This document shows positions 53,838 to 64,000 of a stretch of 64,000 nucleotides of DNA, piece after piece. Under the pieces are notes generated by a model. That model worked only from the letters and a program-made list of their open reading frames with translations, did not search any database and was not told the DNA's origin. Origin of the DNA: Pyrenophora tritici-repentis (Eukaryota; Ascomycota; Dothideomycetes; Pleosporales; Pleosporaceae). Both the position numbers and the translations under genes were made by a program. Location of the stretch: the NCBI RefSeq assembly GCF_003171515.1, contig NC_089396.1:2480001-2544000 (forward strand), read 5' to 3'. Numbering within the stretch: position 1 is the first letter of the stretch; each line of letters starts with the position of its first letter.

Positions 53838-55793
53838 TCAATCCACCTCATCATTAGGAGGCTGTTGATGCTCCAACGCGTCGACCATGTCATCGTTTTC
53901 CTCCTCCGAACCCATCGATTCATTCTCCGACCCGTCCGCGTGCACGCCAACGTAGATGTTGCCATTCGACGACATGAACATGTGCATACCACCATCGCCT
54001 CCATCAAAAAAGTCGTCGTCATCAAGAAAGTCGCTGTCATCGTCTAGATCGTCCAGGTCCATATCGTCGTCCTCGTCGATGTCGTTGATGAGGAACCCTT
54101 CTTCGTCCGTAAAGGGCTCCGAGCCGTCAGCATCGTCGAACAGTGCTGTTTGGAATGCGAGGGGGCGGTTTTGACGTAGTAGCTTTTGCTTCAGGCCGAA
54201 CAGAGTTTTTCGGGTCGATTCACGTATCCTGATAACATCCGCGTCGCTCAATTGATCCGTCTCGGGTGCTTCCAGCTTTGCCTCGTGGACTTTTAGGTCT
54301 TCAATGTGTCGATGGAAGCCTACAGCGCTAGCATTATACAAGCATTGAACCAAAGGTACCTGCTCGTTGTGGAGGTACGGTGGAATGAGACTACGAGTCT
54401 TGTGCAGTTCGATCAACATCTTGAGGTTGATGCCAGCCTTGGATAGTTTGTATGCTTTAGCGTGGCGGTTACGGAGACGCTCCGCCTCGCATATGTAGTC
54501 CTCGGTAGACAGCCGAAGCCTGTACTTTAAGTCAGTATATGCTTCCAGTAAGGGGGATAAAAGACCGAGATGCTGGACTCACAGTATAAATGACGATTGC
54601 ATCAACTCAAGAGTGGAAATGGACGGGAGCGCCGCATAATGATCTAAGTTAGGTGGCTCATCCCACAGGTTCGCAGGAGAATCCCAATGGCGACGCACTC
54701 GGAGAGTTTCCAGTTTGGGTGGCGCAAGGTCGCGGTTCATGATGATAGCCTTGTGCAGAAACGACTGTGTGTCGCACTCCATATACTTCAGCGAGTGAAA
54801 ATCGCGCATTCCGTCGCCTGGTGTTCGTATGGAAGACATAACGTGCGAGCTTGAGTCGATTCGCGAACCAGGATCGAGATGAACAAGGGTTTCGAGAGAA
54901 TGCGCAACAGCGGAGAGAGCTCGTAGCGACTCAACCGGATATTTACTCAGCATAGGATTATCCTTGGAGCGATTGGTATTGTAGACGTTTTCTCCGAGCG
55001 TTAGCGACTTGAGTTGCGCTGGTGTTTGCAAAATGCTGAGCAAGCTTTGAGGATCTAGCACACACTCATCAAAGACTAGAGACGTCAATGGGGTTTTATT
55101 CACATATGACGCGAGTTCTGGGATCTCGGTGTCCGGAAATGCGATGCAGGAAACATGAAGGTGCCTAAGCGAAGGGTGTCGAAAGAGGCAGTGATACCCA
55201 TCCAGGTCCCAGAAATCAGTGTCTCTGCCATGCGAATGTATGGTCAGTGTCTCCAGTAGAGCCAACCCGGTTTTGCGCTCCATATGTTTTCCCAATTGGC
55301 GCTCTGCTGCAATGGCCTCAGTTTCCTTGAGGCCGTTTTCGCAGGCCAAATCAAGTGCTGCGCGGAATTGCTCCATATCGGTACCAACCCAGTCATCCCC
55401 GCCAGATTCCGACCAGTGGAAATTATCCCAAGGGCTCTCGATATGCCATTCTCTTAGGTTGATCATGTGCGGTACGTTCTTATTGAATTCTGCCCTAGCC
55501 CTGTCACTGTTCTTCAACGTGGTCTCCTCGTACTGGTAAAGTAGCTTGAGCGTTTGTACGGCCTGGAGGCGCTGATAGCGAGACAGAAAGGCAGCGCTGA
55601 CGTCTCGTAGGTCGACTACAGAAGTCAACTCAATAGTCTTGTAGACTCGCTCTTCAGCCAGACGCTGCATGCTGCGACATGTTCGCGCGAGCGAACATAG
55701 CGCCTGATTGTTGCCTTCAAGGTGATCAAGCACTAGGAGAGTTAACTCGGTAGGAAGTGTTGAAGTCGCGCTGCCTAGTAGGGCGGAAGCCAT
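53838..55793 (-). CDS. F-box protein with acidic C-terminus
   Basis: Exons 55793-54583 and 54519-53838 join in phase by a 63-bp intron (donor GTGAGT, acceptor TACAG), giving 630 aa. The F-box is at about residues 11-55 (TLPTELTLLVLDHLEGNNQ, then ARTCRSMQRLAEERVYKTI). A leucine-rich-type region follows (LETLTIHSHG, LRHLHVSCIAF, LTSLVFDECVL, LKSLTLGENV). The second exon encodes a Arg/Lys-rich helix and then a long run of Asp/Glu (DEDDDMDLDDLDDDSDFLDD). Probably a substrate receptor of an SCF ubiquitin ligase. The acidic tail is unusual and may bind basic proteins. Confidence 0.82.
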
Positions 55794-56664
55794 GATAGCG
55801 CAATAGTGGTTGAAAGTTTAGGCAGATGCCTGTGTGTTGATTCTGCCCAGGTCGTGTGGTTCTAGAAGCAATCAGGGGTTGCGCGCGATGATTGAGAGGT
55901 GTTTGTGTCCGTCAGCTTGACTTACAGTTTGTTTTGTAGAGGTCGGGTGTCGCACAAACACTCAAGGACGCGACGCTGAAAGATTGATGCAGGTGTTGAG
56001 AACTACTCTAACGCTGCGGGGCTGCGCATGGACCAATGACGCGCTCGCGAGACCTGCATTCCTCGGCAGACACGTGCTTCTCGGACACGTTACCCCGCCA
56101 CGTCTGTGTATTCACCGGGCGTCATGATACTTGGCATACTGGTATACAGAGGCTCCTGTAGTCGCCAGGCACGCCTATTAGGTGCTTACCTCACAATGTC
56201 TGTGTATTCACCTGGGTAATATTGTCACTCACGTGCATAGTCTGTTGTGCACAATTCACTGGCTTTTGCTTCACATGGTGACACAATTTATTGGCACCAA
56301 GGTAACGAGAACCTGTTGCAGTGCTTGATCTCCCGTTCAGACGCGGAACAACCATTCTCGTTGTTCGTCGCTGCCACGACGCGAAGGCCAGCAGCCCGAT
56401 GGGTAGATTTCAGAATTGCCAGGCATAGCATATATCCTAGGATTTATCGCCGATCTGCGATAGTATGATTGACATGTCAGAGCGAGCGGCTGTACGCTTC
56501 AATGTTGACAGTATTGAAGAGCAAGATGGAATCGATGCGCCGTCCTACAATCGACACGTAGAGTACATAGGGCTCATTCTCAACCATTTCTGTACCTCCT
56601 TTCTTTAACTTCTAAACTTTCAATCATCTTACTGTATCATTCTAAAAGACTCCCCAACTTCAGC
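55794..56664. other. Divergent promoter region
   Basis: No gene between the F-box gene and the 671-aa gene. Frame 56247-56468 is unsupported. Upstream CT-rich leader of the latter near 56590-56660. Confidence 0.35.
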
Positions 56665-58680
56665 ATGCCCTTCTTCGTCAAGGTCAGCGACAACCACTGT
56701 CGCAAGTTCTTATCTCGCCCAAACACATACAGTCTGTGTTTTCCAAGTGGACATGACTTCTTCTTCTCGCTCCCATTTGACATGGATTCTCTCTCCCTCA
56801 TGCGACCCAAAGAACTCTTCGCTCTCCATAGGTTCCTATCCTACGCCTCAAAGGACATGACGCCAGCTGAGACCTTGAACACGCTGAACGTACAACTACT
56901 CATTTCGCGAAGGCTTGCGGATTCCGAAGCTCTGAGACCAGTGGAGCGCCGCGCCTGGACTGCTGGACACGGCTATCCCATCTTCGATCACAACGACATC
57001 CTTGTTGGTTTCTCGTGGGATTGGACACACATTGAGTTTGAAGGAGGGAAAGAGCTGGTATCGATGTATATGGAATCAATCTCTGAGCAGAACAAACAAC
57101 AGGCTATGAAGCGTACTGCCGAAGAAGATGCAATCACTGTTCTCCGCTGGGAGAAGAACGGACACCAGGCTTTCGTGTGGAAGCGCCATGGCAAAACCAT
57201 CTGCTTCTACATATACGGAGCTTACTTTAGGAACTTTTCTGATTGGGAGCAGGTCGAGGCCAAACTTACGGAACAGGAGCTGGACGAGCTTGACCGTGGT
57301 CTTGTAACGCTTCGCAGCCGGCCAGACGGAGGCTACAGCCTTCTCTCCGTGGAATCCAAGGAAGAACAAGGCAGGAGAAGGAGCTCAGAAAGACGCCATA
57401 GCTCGGACATAGTGGTGCCTGTCAAGATGTTCAAGCAACCACTCCCTCCACCTCTATATCCCCGTGATGAAGAATATCACCATACCAGCACTCCACTCAA
57501 GGACGTTCTAGCCCAAAACTCACTTCAGCCAAAATATCCACCCTCCTCGATATCGCATCAGCCTAAAACATGCAAACACTCAAAGAACGATAACACAAAC
57601 CATGCTACCTCTGAAACTGACACTACCAACCTCATAAACATGTACGGCGCCATCTTCGAATGCGAAAACGACTGGCTCTCATTCGCAAGCACGCTACCAA
57701 ATACCATTCTCCACTTCCTCGAGCACGGCATCCTCAAACTACAAGGGTGTACGCATAACGGCATAGCCGTCGTCTGGATTCCGCATCCCGACGCTCGTGT
57801 TGAAGAAACCGGCGACGAAGAGTCAACTGGCCATGATTCATATCGAGACGATCACAAGCAGCAGACGCACACGCAATCCCACAATACCCTCGAACAGCTT
57901 TACCAAGTCAACCTCCTCACCCACACTACGCTCAACCACATCCGCAACCGCTGCATCCGACAGCGAACTCAAGGCCTCGACTCGATGCTACTGAGAGTCT
58001 ACAGAGACATGCGAGATAATGGTGCATCAGTGAATGAAGCTACGAAACAAATTCTTCAACTCAAGGAAATGGAGCTACAGCGCCGTCATCGAGGAGGGAA
58101 GAAGGAAGGACGACCGAGTGTTGAGAACATAGCATCTTGTTTCTTCGAGAGCTTTGAAGAAGCTACGCGGAACGAGCAGAAACATGAGCAAGAGAGCTCT
58201 ACTGCAACGAGGGAGAAAATGACTGCCTCTGGTGGCAAGGGTGATAGCAACGGAGGGTTTGTCAACCGTGGTGACCTCAACAACAGTTATGACCACTATA
58301 AGAAATACGAAGAACCCATTCCAATCCCCAAACCCAACTACACTTACCCACGAACGCCTCTCGCCACAGCCACCACCCATACAAACCTATACAACCCACC
58401 CAACCACCCAACCCGAACCCACAACCCTACAATCCATCATATCACACCCCCTATCTCTCCTCCCCTTTATCAATTCCCTTACAAGTTTTCTCCTCATCCT
58501 CACACCCAGTCCACCCCAACGCCAACTCACCCACCCACCTCCGCGGTTCCCACCCAGAAAAAGCGACCATCTAGCACAGAAAAGCCAGATAAGAAACCAC
58601 GGTACCAGGCCTATGCTGAAGAAAGTGCGGATGGGGATGATGAGGTAACAGCGGTAAAGGGGTCTTGGCGTGATGTTTAG
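56665..58680 (+). CDS. Large hypothetical protein with Pro/His/Thr-rich tail
   Basis: Intronless 671 aa. The N-terminal 220 residues look globular (FFSLPFDMDSLSLMRPKELF, and an Ile/Phe-rich block including VWKRHGKTICFYIYGAYF). A second ordered block at about 325-395 (LINMYGAIFECENDWLSFAS to AVVWIPHPDARV) is followed by charged helices and a tail of Pro, Thr and His (TPPISPPLYQFPYKFSPHPH). It ends with a Lys-rich patch (KKRPSSTEKPDKKPR) that could be a nuclear signal. Domain not recognised. Translation uses the first ATG after a clean leader. Confidence 0.75.
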   Translation: MPFFVKVSDNHCRKFLSRPNTYSLCFPSGHDFFFSLPFDMDSLSLMRPKELFALHRFLSYASKDMTPAETLNTLNVQLLISRRLADSEALRPVERRAWTAGHGYPIFDHNDILVGFSWDWTHIEFEGGKELVSMYMESISEQNKQQAMKRTAEEDAITVLRWEKNGHQAFVWKRHGKTICFYIYGAYFRNFSDWEQVEAKLTEQELDELDRGLVTLRSRPDGGYSLLSVESKEEQGRRRSSERRHSSDIVVPVKMFKQPLPPPLYPRDEEYHHTSTPLKDVLAQNSLQPKYPPSSISHQPKTCKHSKNDNTNHATSETDTTNLINMYGAIFECENDWLSFASTLPNTILHFLEHGILKLQGCTHNGIAVVWIPHPDARVEETGDEESTGHDSYRDDHKQQTHTQSHNTLEQLYQVNLLTHTTLNHIRNRCIRQRTQGLDSMLLRVYRDMRDNGASVNEATKQILQLKEMELQRRHRGGKKEGRPSVENIASCFFESFEEATRNEQKHEQESSTATREKMTASGGKGDSNGGFVNRGDLNNSYDHYKKYEEPIPIPKPNYTYPRTPLATATTHTNLYNPPNHPTRTHNPTIHHITPPISPPLYQFPYKFSPHPHTQSTPTPTHPPTSAVPTQKKRPSSTEKPDKKPRYQAYAEESADGDDEVTAVKGSWRDV

Positions 58681-59322
58681 GCGATGTGAGATGGGGTGAT
58701 TGGGTTGAGGAAAGGGAGGGGAGGAAGTGAGGTATGAGATATGGATGGGCATTTCGAAGGGTGGAGGGAATTTGAAGGGATTTAGTGTAGCTGTGTTCAA
58801 TCACTGATTCATTATGATTTATTCGTGTTCTGACCTATGTGGGTTTGAGCATGTCGTCATATGGTGCGGTATTCCTTTCGGTCACTTGCACGTGATTTAT
58901 GTGGGACAGCGCGACAGCCACAGATATCATATATCGAGCGACTGTTGTATTTCCTGGATGTCGGCGCACAGTTGCAGTGGCCTTCATGCGACTCGTACAG
59001 CCAACTAATTAGGTGCAGCACCAAGTGCGTTTTGCGTTGCTGCAGTGTTCAGATCTTTCTGGATCTTGGTCATCGCTTTCCCGTTCCACTAGCGCCGTCC
59101 ATTCCGAGCGACAAAACGGTTAGCTGCCGTTTGTATCACTTCAGGTGAGTGGACCCTCAAAATATTAATCCTGAGCAACGACCCTTCACCTCGACGTCAA
59201 AACCTCCAAGCTGCAGCAACCAAGTGCTTCAAATACTTCCGACAAACTCAAACGCTCACACACTACTTCTAGTTCCTTCCACCCTGGCAAGGCGCCATCT
59301 CCTCACCACCAGTACCTCATCA
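58681..59322. other. Intergenic
   Basis: No gene recognised. A frame from 59149 extends the downstream gene but is likely leader. Confidence 0.35.
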
Positions 59323-59806
59323 ATGTCCGCCTCCACCAAAGCCGCCGTGCCCAAAGCCCCAGCAAAAGCCCCCACAGAACCTTCCACCCCCCAAACCATC
59401 CACATCCTTCAAAACCGCCTCCGCCAAGCTCGCAGACTACACATCCTGGCTTCTCGAAACAGGCACAAACTTCATGTCCATCATCAGCTCCGCCATCGAG
59501 CGAGTGCCCATCAAAACAGACACGATGAACGAGCTAGACGCCATCACCAAGCGCAGCATCTCACAGCTCCAAATGCAGCGTCTCAAGTTCTCCAAAAACG
59601 GACGCATCACAGACCCCATGGAGTACCGCAAGGTCATGCTTGCGACGACGAAGCGTATCTTGGCTCTTCTTAACGGCTATGGTGAGCAGGTTACTGCTGA
59701 TTTTCCAACCATGGCGGATGAGGTGTTTAAGAATTTTAGGAATATGGCGGAGGTTGTTGGGGCGTTGGATGAGGAGTTTGAGGAGTTGCCGGAGTGTTTG
59801 GATTAG
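59323..59806 (+). pseudogene. Small conserved-looking helical protein with apparent frameshift
   Basis: A frame from ATG 59323 (MSASTKAAVPKAPAKAP) and a second frame ending at 59806 read as one protein only if one C is removed from the C6 run at 59387-59392; then the text runs on as FKTASAKLADYTSWLLETG into MSIISSAIERVPIK. The second frame is helical (LDAITKRSISQLQMQRLKF, VMLATTKRILALLNGYGEQ) and ends acidic. About 159 aa after correction. Either an assembly error, a real frameshift mutation or an undetected intron. Function unknown; not a match I can name. Confidence 0.55.
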
Positions 59807-61269
59807 GGGGTGGGGTGTGTGGGAGGAAATTTTGGGGTGGGAAGGGTATGATGGGTTGTGTGCAGACCTGCACGCGGTCTCAGAGGTGGATAAAAGTTCT
59901 CATTTCGAGAGTGAAGATGGCGATGAGGGAGATAGTCGGGCTTAAGGGTACTGACACACGAGCCGGGTTGCTAGGGGGGATCGATGATTTCTTAGAGCTA
60001 GGTTGTATCTAGCCGCCAATATTATCATATCTATCCCCTGTTCATGTATCAGGCAAGGTAGTACATCAGCCACGTGCCATGGTAACATCTCAGCCGAGTG
60101 AATTCCCTTTGCTTCCCTTTTCCTCCCCTCTCCAGCCTTCACCTCCAGCCTTCACCAATATATACCTACACCTTACATCTCAACCACGTCTTCCAGGGAT
60201 TCTCTCTGCTTGCTAAAACCTACAACCTCCACCAAGGAAAACATCCCTTGCGAAAAGTCATCTCCCCTTCATTCCCTAAAGCCATCATTTTTTTCTTTCG
60301 CACACCAGCCCCCTCCCCCCGCCTATCCAATCTCGCAACTTCGCTACATTCCCGAGAAAGCGAAATATACCCCATCTATCCCAACCCCATACAGCCCCAG
60401 CGATACATGCTTAGTCATCTATGTCTGTGCATCCACAGCGCTTACATCCACGACCCTGCGACCCTTGTATCCGGGAAACGGCGGATAGGCAACGGTACGC
60501 AACAGGGGGTACCGATGTCATGTCGCAATATGCGAGTACTCCCGTGCCGAAACTTTATCTCATGTAAGGCTGGAAAGTGCGAGGGTGGTAAACGCGGGAT
60601 GTGGATATGGTACGTCATCGGTTCGGGTCGGGAGGTCCTGGTGGACCAGGTAGCGGGGAAGAGTAGTAGCAGGACCCTGAAATTTGGTTGCGTTTATCCT
60701 TGCGAGTAACTTAATTGTGATTTTTTTTGGAAGATTGCTGTGCTGGTGGGAGGGTTTTGTTGTTTGGGTTTGATGACTAAGGTGCGTTCTAAACACTGCC
60801 TGGTTTTGTAAATGCGATTGGGAGTTGGTGTTCTTACATACAGATGCTCAATAGCGTGTAATGTATCAGACGAGGTAGTGATTATTTTTTAATTGGTCCA
60901 TATGCAGGCACCAGTACGAGCGATATTGCGGTGACACAAGAACCTCAGCTTTGCTTGCGTATATACTTGATGCGCACATAGTCTACTATTCAGTCCCTTG
61001 CTATTGTGTCCATAACCACAATAATTCCTGTGGCTCTGCTCTGATTGTTGCCTAGCGACTCAGTCCTGGCCAATGGTCGCACAGACGCCAAGCTTTCTGT
61101 TTGTACAATAGCTACGATGCTTTGATATAGTTTCCCGCCTCGCGCTACACTCCCATTACACTTACCTAAACCAATTTCTTGGTTCTCGATCTCCCACAAA
61201 CAGCTTCGTCTTCAACGTAAGCTTGTCTCACTTCGTTCTAGCACGAACACGAACACCTTCACTATAGCC
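59807..61269. other. Long intergenic stretch, 1.46 kb
   Basis: The 203-codon plus frame at 60098-60709 has low-complexity composition and no features, so I do not call it. The promoter and leader of the gene at 61270 should lie at the right end. Confidence 0.35.
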
Positions 61270-62562
61270 ATGGCCACCCCAACACCCAACGACCCGCACA
61301 GCGGCAAAGGCAAAAACAAGCGTCTTGCAGAAGACGAACTACCCCTCCCCATGGCAACCTCAGACGCCGCCAAAGAAGCCGGACTAAACATCCTCAGCCG
61401 CCACCACAACCGCAGCACCAACATCGCAACCGAGTTCTGGGGCCCAGAAACCTACCCTGACACAACACCCACAACACCCACAACACCCAGTTCTTCATCT
61501 GCCCGCCCCCGCTTCAACGTCTACAAAGCCTGCCTTCGCCACAAAGATCTCTTCTTCCAACTCGTCCTCCGCATGCCCTACAAAGAACTCGTCGCCCTCT
61601 ACGCCATCGACAAGGAATTCCACTTCCGCCTCAACCACTACAGCACCTACCTCATCCATGAATATGTGCGTCGTCACGCCCCGCTCGCCGGCCACATCTT
61701 CAGCTGGGTGCTCTTCCCCGACGTGTGCATTTCAGACCCGATGTTGCGACCCATGGACGGCCGCGAGTGGCTCGCGCGCGACGTGCCTAGTTTCCGGTGG
61801 GTGGGCCTGGTACTCTACCGGCAGAAGATTGTGCGTAGCATCCTCACCATGTTGAGCATGGAAGGGCACCGCGTGCCTGCTGCTTGCGAAGCCGCGCTCA
61901 TGAAGTACTGGTGTATCATGGGTATGGCTCAGAGTAGGTTGCGTGTTGCGTTTGTGGCGGATAAGGAAATCTGGACCGACAAGGATCTCATCAACTTCCA
62001 GCTCTTCCTCGTTAAGCTCGATATGCGCTTGTCGGATCCCATTCGGGGTAACGGCACGTGTGCGTTGGGTCCGATGTTGCTGAGCCAGAAGGGCCTGAGC
62101 ACGCTTTGGAAGGTGCTGAGTGGCAAGCTCAAGCTAAATTACGAAAACACGAGCGATATGATTCTGAGGACGTATGCTGCGGAGGAGTTGGACTTTAATG
62201 CGAATCCCATGCTTGGCGAGGAGATCAGTACGAATGTTCCGTTACACGAAGAGGGGTTGTTGGCGCTGGAAGGCTGGAATCTGCATGGCGCGCGTATGCC
62301 GCTTGCGCTTAACATAATCCTTGCTGAGAGTATTAGGCGGAAGCTACATGTGGAGCAGTACTACCTGGACTTTGTCTTATACGGAACCGCCGACCTGAAG
62401 AATGGCAAGAACATTCCTATTCCGATAAGACTGCGAAGAGACAAGCAGGTCAAGTTGCCGAGCGAGGGAATGGCGACCAAGGAGATGAAGGAGAAGATTA
62501 TTGGGCTGTTTGATAAGGGATTTGGAACGAGGGTTCCGGGTCGGCCTTTAGCAAAGCACTAA
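61270..62562 (+). CDS. F-box-like fungal hypothetical protein
   Basis: Intronless 430 aa. N-terminus is disordered with three TTP repeats (TPTTPTTPSSSS). At about residues 90-135 the segment FFQLVLRMPYKELVALYAIDKEFHFRLNHY is an F-box-like cap: hydrophobic LVLRMPYKEL followed by a helix-turn-helix. The remainder is helical with repeated DMRLSDPIRG-type loops, and a Lys-rich C-terminus. Such architectures are frequent in ascomycete genomes; partner unknown. Confidence 0.75.
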   Translation: MATPTPNDPHSGKGKNKRLAEDELPLPMATSDAAKEAGLNILSRHHNRSTNIATEFWGPETYPDTTPTTPTTPSSSSARPRFNVYKACLRHKDLFFQLVLRMPYKELVALYAIDKEFHFRLNHYSTYLIHEYVRRHAPLAGHIFSWVLFPDVCISDPMLRPMDGREWLARDVPSFRWVGLVLYRQKIVRSILTMLSMEGHRVPAACEAALMKYWCIMGMAQSRLRVAFVADKEIWTDKDLINFQLFLVKLDMRLSDPIRGNGTCALGPMLLSQKGLSTLWKVLSGKLKLNYENTSDMILRTYAAEELDFNANPMLGEEISTNVPLHEEGLLALEGWNLHGARMPLALNIILAESIRRKLHVEQYYLDFVLYGTADLKNGKNIPIPIRLRRDKQVKLPSEGMATKEMKEKIIGLFDKGFGTRVPGRPLAKH

Positions 62563-62948
62563 ACGTGAGTTGGTTCTACGGCCTTTCATACGAGCGAGCT
62601 CTGATCTTGTCTTACATTTTGAGTTTTGGAAAAGTCACCGTCAACCTACATTTATGAGGAGACTGTTACGATGAAGATGTATAGGGAGGGGGTGAGATGC
62701 TGGTTGCTTTGAATCGTAATCTGGAGAATATGAAGGCACAAAAGTGAAACTTGCACGGTGGGATATGGCGTGGAGTGGGTATTCAGGTTGTATTCGAAGA
62801 TGACTACTAGTCTGCTAGTCAAGTGCTAGAGACAGGACAACTTTCTGCTACTTACTCGGCAATAAGCCTTCTTGCTACAATCATTGAAGAGCACTAGTGT
62901 ATATACCAGTCATCGTGTGGAAATCTTGAAGCTCAATGTGCTGCTGGC
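62563..62948. other. Convergent 3' spacer
   Basis: No gene recognised between two convergent genes. Confidence 0.35.
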
Positions 62949-63904
62949 TCACTTCTTCGCCTTCGCCATCGCCATGTCGAGACCAATGTCCATTATGTCC
63001 TGCAGCTTGACCTTGCCCTCATAGCCCTTCTTGACCATCTTGTCGCACATCTCTTTGGCGCTATTAACGAGCTTGCACACTTCTTCGTCAACGCATTCGG
63101 GCTTTAGCTCGCAGATCGCTTTGTCCGTCTCCGTCTCGATGATTGCGACGTACTTGAGCGTAGGTAGCTTGGGCGGCTCCTGTTTGCGCTGATGATCCTT
63201 GGATTTGCTGTTGCTTTCGGCCGTGCGTTCGGTGGGGGCTGGTGAAGTCGCACGCGTTGTGGGTGGTGTGTCATGTCCAGTAGTTTCGGATTCGGTATCT
63301 AAATAGTTTATTAGATGGGGAATTTGAGGTTGTGTAGATATATAACACTTACCAACTACACTAAGATCATCGGACTTATCCAGTGAATCTTTTGCATCTC
63401 GGGGAGCTTCATCGTACTCCTTGTATGATCCCTTGAACTGTGCACCAAACATCCTCGTGAGGGGATCCTGTCTCATCCAACCCAAAGTAGTCAAGAAACG
63501 AAGGTAAAACACCTGGTTCGGATTTTTGTCTGTTTCACGTTTCCAAGTTATGTCCATCTTTCTGAGAATAGTTGAAGTTTCCTGGCAGAGCAGAATAGTT
63601 TCTCTGTCTTGCAAAGTCCCGTCCTGATGGATATGAAGACCGCTAGCTAGGAAACCAATAGGTAACTCTAAGAAAACTCTCAGCTCCTCGCATTCCCCAT
63701 TCAATATGGGTGTTTTCTCTAAGAGCTTTGAGGTAACTGTGCGCAGTTCTTCGACAGTCTCGCTGAACGATGACGCCCTTTTGGAGATCCGGCGATTTCC
63801 ATGCCCTCTCTAGTACCACGGTACCCATCCTTGGCATACAAAAATGGAAAACCATCGATATCTTGGGTTGACAACACCTCTATCGATCTACGATTTGACT
63901 CCAT
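62949..63904 (-). CDS. Hypothetical protein, 284 aa, three exons
   Basis: Exons 63904-63825, 63777-63353 and 63298-62949 join in phase by introns of 47 and 54 bp. The first intron is near the minimum for fungi but has GT-AG borders and makes a continuous, helical reading (LYAKDG joined to ASSFSETVEELRTVTSKLLEK). The middle is a globular region (FLTTLGWMRQDPLTRMFGAQFKG), then a linker of Ser, Thr and Pro, and a Lys/Glu-rich helical end (DEEVCKLVNSAKEMCDKMVKKG). No domain recognised. ATG 63904 is the first in frame. Confidence 0.68.
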
Positions 63905-64000
63905 CTCTTATTAATTTTCTGTACCTTTACCTTCTCTGGATGCATCCTCTGACCCGACTTGAGAGAGACACTGTAAAAGGCGAGGAAATCTCACATGGGA

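Noticed and set aside
60098..60709. 203-codon plus-strand frame
   Set aside because: Composition is dominated by His, Pro, Ser and Cys in untypical order, with no motif, no signal peptide and a T/C-rich source sequence that favours open frames.

Overview
The window looks like nuclear DNA of a filamentous ascomycete, probably a dothideomycete of the Pleosporales type (inference from gene repertoire). Host genes have short GT-AG introns of roughly 47-100 bp and occur on both strands without operons. They include fungal families such as Pom34, Egh16-like and tannase, and the transposon families are those common in these fungi. No tRNA, rRNA or CRISPR array was recognised.

Layout. 0-9 kb: small genes around a nitronate monooxygenase, an F-box-like protein and a secreted tannase/feruloyl esterase. 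9-19.3 kb: a repeat-rich island. It holds a decayed Tc1/mariner transposase with a 161-bp hAT-type MITE inside it, a NYN-domain protein, and a 7.8-kb Ty3/Gypsy chromovirus with identical-looking LTRs, whose gag is interrupted by a 1-kb internally deleted hAT element. Two 170-bp solo-LTR-like copies of another family lie at 4.6 and 19.2 kb. 19.7-46 kb: mostly ordinary genes: GMC oxidoreductase, Egh16-like secreted protein, a nonsense-bearing ankyrin/F-box-like gene, a small single-TM protein, Pom34, a degenerate AMP-binding protein, an NCS1 permease, a RING protein, a PP2C phosphatase, AP-1 mu, a repeat-containing surface protein, a small mitochondrial-type protein and a secreted protein with KR sites. 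46.4-53.5 kb: a small cysteine-rich secreted protein candidate, a decayed LTR, then a 5.5-kb hAT element whose transposase 3' end is interrupted by a 5'-truncated LINE. 53.8-64 kb: an F-box protein and four uncharacterised genes, one with an apparent frameshift.

The most unusual object is the Gypsy element. It has a canonical -1 slippery heptamer between gag and pol, a possible Tf1-like self-primer site, four 18-bp U3 repeats with palindromic cores, and an antisense gene with its own TATA box encoding a Zn2Cys6-type cluster plus coiled coil. An element-encoded regulator acting on its own LTR is a testable hypothesis. Insertion order was read from target-site duplications of 5, 8 and 15 bp. 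Exon boundaries were deduced by eye from splice motifs and reading frame, so they are predictions.
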